Assembly: GCA_963579025.1 (NCBI GenBank)
Contig: CAUZFZ010000227.1
Location: 1-12,670, forward strand
Direction of reading: 5' to 3'
From: CAUZFZ01 sp963579025
GTDB lineage: Bacteria; Planctomycetota; Planctomycetia; Planctomycetales; Planctomycetaceae
DNA: 12,670 nucleotides
Numbering within the stretch: position 1 is the first letter of the stretch; the number at the start of each line of letters is the position of its first letter. The position numbers and the translations under genes are program-made. Under the pieces are notes generated by a model. It did no database searches and had not been told where the DNA came from. It saw nothing but the letters and a program-made list of their open reading frames with translations. Positions 7,734 through 12,670 of the stretch are shown one piece after another.

Positions 7734-7975
7734 GTGCCACTGATACACAGAGTAGTTCTTCTCCTGCTCGTTCTCGTCACCCCGGCATCGACTGGTGACA
7801 TTTACTGCAAGCAATTCTTCCACGGCATGCCGTCCGGTGCACCAGCCGAGAATGACCTTTCGTCCGGGACTGTGATGCCCTGTCAAACCACTCGGACACG
7901 AAGTTCGCTCAGTGGGTGGCGTACAGGCTGACCCCGCACGAGATCCAGGGTATCCTGACCCTGAATCGGAAATAG
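7734..7975 (+). pseudogene. Frameshifted 5' remnant of a DNA/RNA non-specific endonuclease
   Basis: From GTG 7734 one frame gives a signal-peptide-like start (VPLIHRVVLLLLVLVTPAST) followed by a FFHGMPSGAPAENDL segment ending at 7859. The homologous text continues in another frame from 7859: VRDCDALSNHSDTKFAQWVA then YRLTPHEIQG, with a stop at 7973-7975. Joined, this resembles the N-terminal part of exported endonuclease G-type nucleases (PF01223) found in planctomycetes, where an NDL-I-VRD-x-x-ALS...TKFAxWVAYR stretch is typical. A single lost base around 7860 would explain the shift. The catalytic DRGH region and everything after it is absent. The gene is therefore both frameshifted and truncated and cannot encode an active nuclease. 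Family recognition is from memory of the motif, so confidence is moderate. Confidence 0.5.
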
Positions 7976-8151
7976 CAGAACATGAGAAGAACCTGTTGAG
8001 AAGTTAGAGAGAGGGAAATGATCCACCTCGATAACATGAATCGACCGCCATAAGCCCGGCTATATGTTGACAGCGTAAGTAAAAAGCACGGTGCGACACA
8101 TTGTTGTACAGCGCACTACGAAACGGTTCGCGTCAGGCGGCGTCTTCGGCT

Positions 8152-8168
8152 AGCAATTATCAATTGCT
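8152..8168. promoter_or_regulatory. Perfect 7-bp palindrome upstream of the DUF1592 gene
   Basis: AGCAATT (8152-8158) and AATTGCT (8162-8168) are perfect inverted arms around a 3-bp spacer, 39 bp before the start codon of the haem protein gene. It could be an operator half-site pair or a leader hairpin. No flanking promoter is convincing, so its role is a guess. The surrounding stretch 7976-8207 holds no gene. Confidence 0.3.
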
Positions 8169-8190
8169 CTGGATACGCGTTTAATTCAAA

Positions 8191-8196
8191 GAGGAG
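8191..8196 (+). promoter_or_regulatory. Ribosome binding site of the DUF1592 gene
   Basis: GAGGAG lies 11 bases before the ATG at 8208, preceded by AAA. It is one of the clearer Shine-Dalgarno motifs in the window and supports this start. Confidence 0.65.
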
Positions 8197-8207
8197 ACCA
8201 CCCGACG

Positions 8208-10499
8208 ATGCCTGCGTTCCTGAATCGCTCGACCCTTACGTGCGTGTTCGCCATCGTGGCATTTGGATTCGTCCAGGTTCAAGCGAAGGAGCCGTCCTTC
8301 TACGCGGTTGCGCCACTGCTGAAACAATATTGCATTGCGTGCCATAGCGGGGACCAACCGCAGGGCGATTTAAACCTGGCGAGTCTTAGCCCAGACTTTG
8401 AAAACAGCACGGCCGCTTGGAAAAGCGTCTACGAGCGGTTGAATGACGGGACGATGCCGCCGAAGAATAAACCGCAGCCCACCGCAGCACAGAAAAAGAC
8501 GATTCTGAGTTGGGTAACTTCCGGCCTGGCGATACATCAGGCAACAAAGGCCGCGGCTGAAGGACGCACGCGTCACCGGCGTCTTAACCGGGTTGAATAC
8601 GCAAATACGATCCGCGACTTGTTAGGGGCCGTCGTCGATGTCGAGACGCTACCGGAGGACGGCATCGCCAGCGGCTTCGATAATGTGGATGCAGCGCTCG
8701 ACCTTTCGTCGACGTTGTTGGAACGATATTTGGAAACGGCCGATTCGGCTCTCGACGCAGTCTTTGTGAAGGAAGCCGAGCCAGAGAGAAAGAAACGGTA
8801 CACCGACTTCGCCCCCACGCGCTATCCGGGACCCGGAATGCCATTCATTTTCCGAGCGACCCGAACTCCCGTGGACGGACGCTATCGCTTTCGCATTGAA
8901 GCTCAAACAATTCACTCCAAAAGCGGTTTGACGCTGCTCGTCTATGTGGGCAATTACGGAAGCAAGGCGCCCGCGAAGCGGCTTGTCGGTGGGTTCGACG
9001 TTCACGACCGGCGCACGACGATCGAGTTGACAATACCGATGACGGCTGGAGAGTCCATCCGCGTTTTCCCATTCGAGAGGGTAAAACAATATGGCAAGAT
9101 TCCGCCGGACGTCAGGGAACCGGCGCTCGTGGTCCATGGAGTCGAGATGGAAGGACCAATTGTCGACGTCTGGCCGCCGGCCTCTGCGACTCGATTATTG
9201 GGCAAGCGTGATTGGGAGCAAGCAAACGTCACAGACGCCCAGTCGATTCTTCGCCAGTTCGTCCCTCGTGCTTACCGTCGTCCAGTCTTGGATGAAGAGT
9301 TCTCGCCCTACTTCGCTCTGCTAAAGTCCCGCATTGACAAGGGCTACAGTATCGAGGCTGCGTTGCGGGTCACGCTCAAAGCGGTGCTCTGCAGCCCCGA
9401 CTTTCTGTACCTTGCCGCCGCGCCCGGCAAGCTCGACGACTTCGACCTGGCCAGCCGGCTTTCGTACTTTTTGTGGAGCAGTACGCCAGACGACACACTC
9501 GCCGAGCTGGCCGCACGTGGAAAGCTCAGCCAACCGATGGTCCTCAAGCAACAAGTGGAGCGGATGCTTAACAACTCGAAGGCCGCTGCTTTCACCATCA
9601 ACTTCACAGGCCAGTGGCTCAGTTTGCGGCACCTGCAGGCGACCACACCGGATAGAAACCTATACCCGGACTTCGATGACCTGCTCGAAAGTTCGATGCT
9701 TCGAGAGACCCACCTGTTCTTTGAGGAAATCCTGAAAGAGGACCGAAGTGTACTCGAATTCTTGCACTCGGACTGGTCGATGCTCAACGAACGGCTGGCA
9801 TTCCTTTATGGCATTTCCGGCGTGCAGGGAAACGGCTTCCGCAAAGTGATGTTGCCGACAGACAGCCACCGCGGCGGGGTGATGACACAGGCGGCGATTC
9901 TGAAAGTGACGGCGAACGGCACCAGTACCAGTCCTGTGACCCGCGGGGCCTGGGTGCTCAGTCGCATCCTCGGCACTCCGTCACCGAGGCCGCCCAAGGA
10001 CGTGCCGGCCATCGAGCCAGATACTCGCGGGGCGGTGACCATTCGCGAGCAGTTGGCCAAACACAAGGAAATTGAAAGTTGCGCGGCGTGTCATGCCAGG
10101 ATCGATCCGCCGGGGAACGCACTTGAGAACTTCGACGTGATCGGCGGCTGGCGGGAGACATATCGAACGACTCGGAGCGGCCCGCGAAAGATGATTCCGA
10201 CCGGGCGTGGCCACACCACCTGGATGCATTTCGGGGCCAAAGTCGAGGCAGCGGATGAACTCGAAGGGGAACGCAAGTTTAATGATGTCGATGGCTTCAA
10301 GCTGTTGTTACTCGAGGACCCCGATCGTTTCGCGCGCGGCCTTGCCGAAAGGCTCATGGTCTATGCCACCGGCCACGAAGTGGAATTCGCCGACCGTGCG
10401 GAAATTGGGCGTATATTGGCCGACGTAAAAAGGAGACGCTACGGTTTTCGCTCGATGATCCACGCAATCGTGCAAAGTAAGACGTTCCGAAATAAATAG
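8208..10499 (+). CDS. Planctomycete cytochrome c protein with DUF1587, DUF1592, DUF1588 and DUF1585 domains
   Basis: The 763-residue exported protein begins with a signal peptide (hydrophobic residues about 9-22, cleavage likely after VQA at 26). A cytochrome-c-like domain follows with haem motif CIACH (42-46) and a possible distal Met in MPP (83-85). DUF1587 is marked by RLNRVEYANTIRDLLG (125-140). A beta-rich stretch at about 203-315, with GRYRFRIEAQ, may be a carbohydrate-binding-like insert. DUF1595/DUF1592 covers about 340-540 (FVPRAYRRP, CSPDFLYL, LASRLSYFLW). DUF1588 contains a second CxxCH, CAACH (625-629), in the usual CAACHARIDPPG context. DUF1585 ends the protein (about 692-761). 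All expected domains are present, so it appears intact. Two haems outside the cytoplasm are inferred. The DUF1552 gene follows after 36 bp, as is usual for this family. The reaction is not known. Confidence 0.94.
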   Translation: MPAFLNRSTLTCVFAIVAFGFVQVQAKEPSFYAVAPLLKQYCIACHSGDQPQGDLNLASLSPDFENSTAAWKSVYERLNDGTMPPKNKPQPTAAQKKTILSWVTSGLAIHQATKAAAEGRTRHRRLNRVEYANTIRDLLGAVVDVETLPEDGIASGFDNVDAALDLSSTLLERYLETADSALDAVFVKEAEPERKKRYTDFAPTRYPGPGMPFIFRATRTPVDGRYRFRIEAQTIHSKSGLTLLVYVGNYGSKAPAKRLVGGFDVHDRRTTIELTIPMTAGESIRVFPFERVKQYGKIPPDVREPALVVHGVEMEGPIVDVWPPASATRLLGKRDWEQANVTDAQSILRQFVPRAYRRPVLDEEFSPYFALLKSRIDKGYSIEAALRVTLKAVLCSPDFLYLAAAPGKLDDFDLASRLSYFLWSSTPDDTLAELAARGKLSQPMVLKQQVERMLNNSKAAAFTINFTGQWLSLRHLQATTPDRNLYPDFDDLLESSMLRETHLFFEEILKEDRSVLEFLHSDWSMLNERLAFLYGISGVQGNGFRKVMLPTDSHRGGVMTQAAILKVTANGTSTSPVTRGAWVLSRILGTPSPRPPKDVPAIEPDTRGAVTIREQLAKHKEIESCAACHARIDPPGNALENFDVIGGWRETYRTTRSGPRKMIPTGRGHTTWMHFGAKVEAADELEGERKFNDVDGFKLLLLEDPDRFARGLAERLMVYATGHEVEFADRAEIGRILADVKRRRYGFRSMIHAIVQSKTFRNK

Positions 10500-10535
10500 A
10501 TAATCCCCAGGGCTTTTCGCACAGGATCCGCTTCC

Positions 10536-11804
10536 ATGGCTGTTCGTTTCCAAACCCGACGCCAGTTTCTACAGGCGGCCGGCGTCTCCCTCGCCTTGCC
10601 GCTGTTAGAATCCAATGGCACACTTCATGCATCCTTTGGCCACACAGCGCCTCGGCGGATGGCTGCGATCTGCCTCGCTTACGGGCTGCATGCTCCCTTC
10701 CTTCTTCCAAAGAAGATGGGGCGTGGCTTCGAGACAACGCCCTATCTCGCAACGTTGGGAAATGGTCTCGCCGGCCGCTTCACCGTCGTTAGCGGGACGT
10801 CGCACCCCGAAGTGACGCTAGGCCACGCGTCGGATGCCTGCTTTCTGACCGCCGCTCGCAATCCGGGCGGTTCGAGCTTCCGTAACTCGGTCTCGCTCGA
10901 TCAGTTTATGGTCGAGAAGCTCAAGCCCTCGACGCGTTTCCCCTACCTGGCGCTTAGCACTCGTAGCGGCAGCATTTCGTATACCCGAGCTGGTGTGCAG
11001 ATCCCCTCCGAGTCGAAGCCGTCAAGACTCTTTACGAGGCTATTCATCAACGGGAACGCCGCTCAAGTCGATGAACAGGTACGCCGACTCGAGGACGGCC
11101 GAAGCATCATGGACACGGTGCTCGCCCCTGCAAAGCGACTTCTGGCGAAGGCCAGCGCGGCAGATCGTCCGCGACTAGAGCAATATTTTACTGCCGTACG
11201 CGAGGTGGAATTGCGTTTGGCTAACGGACAAGAGTGGGCCAGAAAGCCGAAACCGATTGTCGATTACGCTCCTCCGAATGACGTGGCCGATCCCAACGAC
11301 GACGTGACCCGATTCAAGCTTATGCTCGACCTCGTGTCCCTCGCCTTCCAGACCGATTCGACTCGCTTCGTCAGTCTGTACGTCAGCCCATCGAGCCGAG
11401 TTCAGCCGATCCCCGGAATCTCGATCGGTTTCCACGGACTCTCGCACCACGGGCAAGACCCAGAGAAGTTAACGCAGCTTAAGGTCGTACAGATGCAGCA
11501 AATGCAGGCCCTGGGCGTATTCCTGAATAATCTCCGTTCGACGCCTGAGGGAGACGAAACGGTCTTTGACCGCACGACGACCTTGATCGGAGCGGCCATG
11601 GGAAATGCTTCGAGCCACAACTGCAAGAACCTGCCGATAATTCTCGCAGGAGGTGGTTTCCAGCACGGCCAGCACATCGCTTTCGACGCTGTCAACAATA
11701 CACCCCTGTGTCGGCTCTACGTATCCATACTCCAACGATTTGGCATCGAGGAAGAACGTTTCGCAACAGGTAATGGCACGCTGCCGGGGCTGGAACTCGC
11801 CTGA
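10536..11804 (+). CDS. DUF1552 family Tat-exported protein
   Basis: The 422-residue product matches DUF1552 proteins of planctomycetes over its full length. The start at ATG 10536 has AGGA (10523-10526) nine bases upstream. A twin-arginine signal is clear (TRRQFLQAAG, Arg 8-9), followed by a hydrophobic stretch (VSLALPLL). Family features include SLDQ (120-123), the His-rich HGLSHHGQDP (300-309), and IGAAMGNASSHNCKNLPIIL followed by AGGG (351-374). DUF1552 is distantly related in layout to DUF1501, both being Tat-exported partners of haem proteins, and a metal site formed by the conserved His residues is plausible. It starts 36 bp after the DUF1592-type cytochrome gene, so the two very likely form one operon. 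The function of the family is not established. Confidence 0.93.
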   Translation: MAVRFQTRRQFLQAAGVSLALPLLESNGTLHASFGHTAPRRMAAICLAYGLHAPFLLPKKMGRGFETTPYLATLGNGLAGRFTVVSGTSHPEVTLGHASDACFLTAARNPGGSSFRNSVSLDQFMVEKLKPSTRFPYLALSTRSGSISYTRAGVQIPSESKPSRLFTRLFINGNAAQVDEQVRRLEDGRSIMDTVLAPAKRLLAKASAADRPRLEQYFTAVREVELRLANGQEWARKPKPIVDYAPPNDVADPNDDVTRFKLMLDLVSLAFQTDSTRFVSLYVSPSSRVQPIPGISIGFHGLSHHGQDPEKLTQLKVVQMQQMQALGVFLNNLRSTPEGDETVFDRTTTLIGAAMGNASSHNCKNLPIILAGGGFQHGQHIAFDAVNNTPLCRLYVSILQRFGIEEERFATGNGTLPGLELA

Positions 11805-11827
11805 TCGTGCGAGACGGCAGTGCTGAA

Positions 11828-11853
11828 TTAGCCGACGAACAAGAATAGGCTAA
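11828..11853 (+). terminator. Hairpin after the DUF1552 gene, possible terminator
   Basis: TTAGCC (11828-11833) pairs with GGCTAA (11848-11853) across a 14-nt loop, 24 bp past the DUF1552 stop codon. The position suits a transcript end, but the stem is short and no T run follows. A second weak foldback (AAGGCC with GGGCTT) overlaps its end. Confidence 0.3.
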
Positions 11854-11946
11854 GGCCTGAAGTCCTTTAGGGCTTGCCATTCCGACAACACGATGACTCT
11901 ACTCGACGGACAGTAATTCGAGCGAATCTATTCATTGATCGAACAG

Positions 11947-11961
11947 CGGTGTCGTACACCG
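11947..11961. repeat. 6-bp perfect hairpin
   Basis: CGGTGT (11947-11952) and ACACCG (11956-11961) form a perfect stem with a 3-nt loop CGT. It is GC-rich and compact, with no T run after it in either direction. Confidence 0.4.
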
Positions 11962-11983
11962 ACGCGGCTAATCAATTTGATTC

Positions 11984-12003
11984 ACTTGAACGCCAATTCA
12001 AGT
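11984..12003. repeat. 7-bp perfect hairpin
   Basis: ACTTGAA (11984-11990) and TTCAAGT (11997-12003) form a perfect stem with a 6-nt loop. It is followed within 7 bp by another hairpin at 12011-12033. Confidence 0.4.
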
Positions 12004-12010
12004 CTTAGTG

Positions 12011-12033
12011 CGCGGTCAAAATGAAATACCGCG
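12011..12033. repeat. 6-bp perfect hairpin with A-rich loop
   Basis: CGCGGT (12011-12016) and ACCGCG (12028-12033) form a perfect stem around an 11-nt A-rich loop. It is the third perfect hairpin within 90 bp. Confidence 0.35.
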
Positions 12034-12173
12034 ATTCGCTTCGTACATGCAGTGCTCGCGACCGGAGCGCTTAAAGCTGGGTGGCTAACGACTCACCGGT
12101 TCGAGTTCGTCGAGCGCACTCTGAGTCACGCGGCCAGATGCCCGTAGGGTCAAACAACTGAGGCGGGCAACAA

Positions 12174-12565
12174 GAATCGACACGCATTCCATTGATCATT
12201 CATGTCCCAGGAAAGAAGTCAGGCAAGTCGGCCAACAGATCGACATCTACCCAACACTCGCCGATTTATGCGGATTGCCCTTACCGGAAGATGTGCAGGG
12301 CAAGAGTCTGGCTCCGTCGCTTGATGACTCCCTACACGTCGTTCACGACTCGGTGTACTGTCTGCGTGGCCGTAACGATCATCTGCTGCGCACGGACCGA
12401 TGGGCGCTGCTTCGGTACGGCAACGGTGACATCGAGCTGTATGACATGCAGGCCGACCCGCACCAGTATACGAACCTGGCGGCCGATCTGAAGCACGAGA
12501 AGGACGTCGCGGACTTGCAGGCAAGGCGCGATAAGAATCTTACTACTATGAAAAAAACGTCATAA
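12174..12565 (+). pseudogene. 3' remnant of an exported sulfatase (iduronate-2-sulfatase-like), frameshifted
   Basis: Translation from 12174 gives ESTRIPLIIHVPGKKSGKSA and Asn up to 12236, which is the late catalytic-domain strand of sulfatases. The match then moves to another frame: QIDIYPTLADLCGLPLP (from about 12236), VQGKSLAP, and the C-terminal ELYDMQADPHQYTNLA block, ending with TAA at 12563-12565. This order is typical of planctomycete sulfatases related to iduronate-2-sulfatase (family S1). Only about 130 of the usual 450-500 residues remain. The Cys/Ser-x-Pro-x-Arg formylglycine motif and the N-terminal metal ligands are missing, and the shift at about 12236 breaks the frame. Nothing resembling the missing part lies upstream. 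It cannot be an active sulfatase; it is a relic, unless the frameshift is a sequencing error and the 5' part was displaced. Confidence 0.75.
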
Positions 12566-12570
12566 ACCTC

Positions 12571-12670
12571 GCAGCAATTCCCGGACGGTCTGTCTCCTCG
12601 GGGATTTTGGGGCTCAGAGCGGAGTGAGGAGGGTTTTGCTCGGACGATGGGGCTGGTGCGACTGGCTTTG
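12571..12670 (+). repeat. Right copy of exact 100-bp inverted repeat, ends with the window
   Basis: This is the exact reverse complement of 10-109. It begins 5 bp after the sulfatase stop codon and runs to the last base of the window, so its outer end is cut off. Read on the plus strand in the frame of the sulfatase tail it encodes QQFPDGLSPRGFWGSERSEE followed by GFARTMGLVRLAL, the same tail as the small exported protein at the other end, but without a start codon or signal peptide. Confidence 0.95.

Larger units (their letters stand above)
11805..12173. other. Gene-free 369-bp region rich in small hairpins
   Basis: No open frame with a plausible start, domain or ribosome binding site was found on either strand. 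The stretch contains at least four separate short perfect inverted repeats (listed individually) and should hold the end of the DUF1552 transcript. It lies just before the decayed sulfatase, so part of it may be unrecognisable remains of that gene. Confidence 0.6.

Noticed and set aside
7449..7931. A 160-residue plus-strand open frame as an intact gene
   Set aside because: Only its last part up to 7859 resembles a protein family, and the match then moves to another frame. It is better explained as a frameshifted remnant.
8067..8072. TTGACA as a -35 promoter element for the DUF1592 gene
   Set aside because: No acceptable -10 hexamer lies 16-18 bp downstream, and one good hexamer alone is expected by chance.
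12192..12491. A 99-residue plus-strand open frame as a gene
   Set aside because: Only its first 15 or so codons match the sulfatase; afterwards it leaves the homologous frame and becomes Cys/Arg-rich nonsense.
10..12670. A 12.6-kb composite transposon bounded by 100-bp terminal inverted repeats
   Set aside because: There is no transposase or integrase gene inside apart from a doubtful scrap. The left copy is part of an open frame, and the repeat's position at the window limits is better explained by a multicopy repeat or assembly break.

Overview
The window looks like chromosomal DNA of a planctomycete (Pirellulaceae-like), probably a contig from an environmental assembly. The reason is gene content. 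It holds two versions of the large exported c-type haem protein plus Tat-exported partner pair that is characteristic of Planctomycetes: DUF1549/DUF1553 with DUF1501, and DUF1587/DUF1592/DUF1588/DUF1585 with DUF1552. It also holds an exported beta-propeller protein, a sugar-isomerase-like TIM barrel and a sulfatase fragment. No tRNA, rRNA, CRISPR array or intact mobile element was seen.

Layout. Positions 4-7443 are all minus strand. In order of transcription they are a TIM-barrel isomerase/epimerase (7443-6550), an exported propeller protein overlapping it by ATGA (6553-5102), a 377-bp gap, the DUF1549/DUF1553 cytochrome with an inserted golvesin-like domain (4724-1908), the DUF1501 protein (1856-429), a hairpin, and a small exported protein (273-4). 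Positions 7444-8207 hold no intact gene but carry at least one decayed gene, a frameshifted DNA/RNA non-specific endonuclease 5' part, and perhaps a transposase/integrase scrap. Positions 8208-11804 are plus strand: the DUF1592-type cytochrome and its DUF1552 partner. Positions 11805-12173 are gene-free and rich in small hairpins. Positions 12174-12565 are the frameshifted 3' end of a sulfatase.

The two window ends carry an exact 100-bp inverted repeat (10-109 and 12571-12670). In the left copy it forms the last 33 or so codons of the small exported protein. The right copy starts 5 bp after the sulfatase fragment's stop codon, in the same orientation relative to the gene. It may be a dispersed repeat that stopped the assembly at both ends, or an assembly artefact.

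How the genes may work together. The haem proteins would act outside the cytoplasm with their Tat-exported partners. The propeller protein and the isomerase fit carbohydrate binding or breakdown, and the sulfatase remnant fits a history of sulfated-polysaccharide use. The biochemical roles of the DUF1501, DUF1552, DUF1549/1553 and DUF1592 families are not established, so the link to polysaccharides is an inference. I did not find a clearly new enzymatic system. The most unusual items are the terminal repeat fused into a coding region, the gene relics on both sides of the second cytochrome module, and the golvesin-like insertion.
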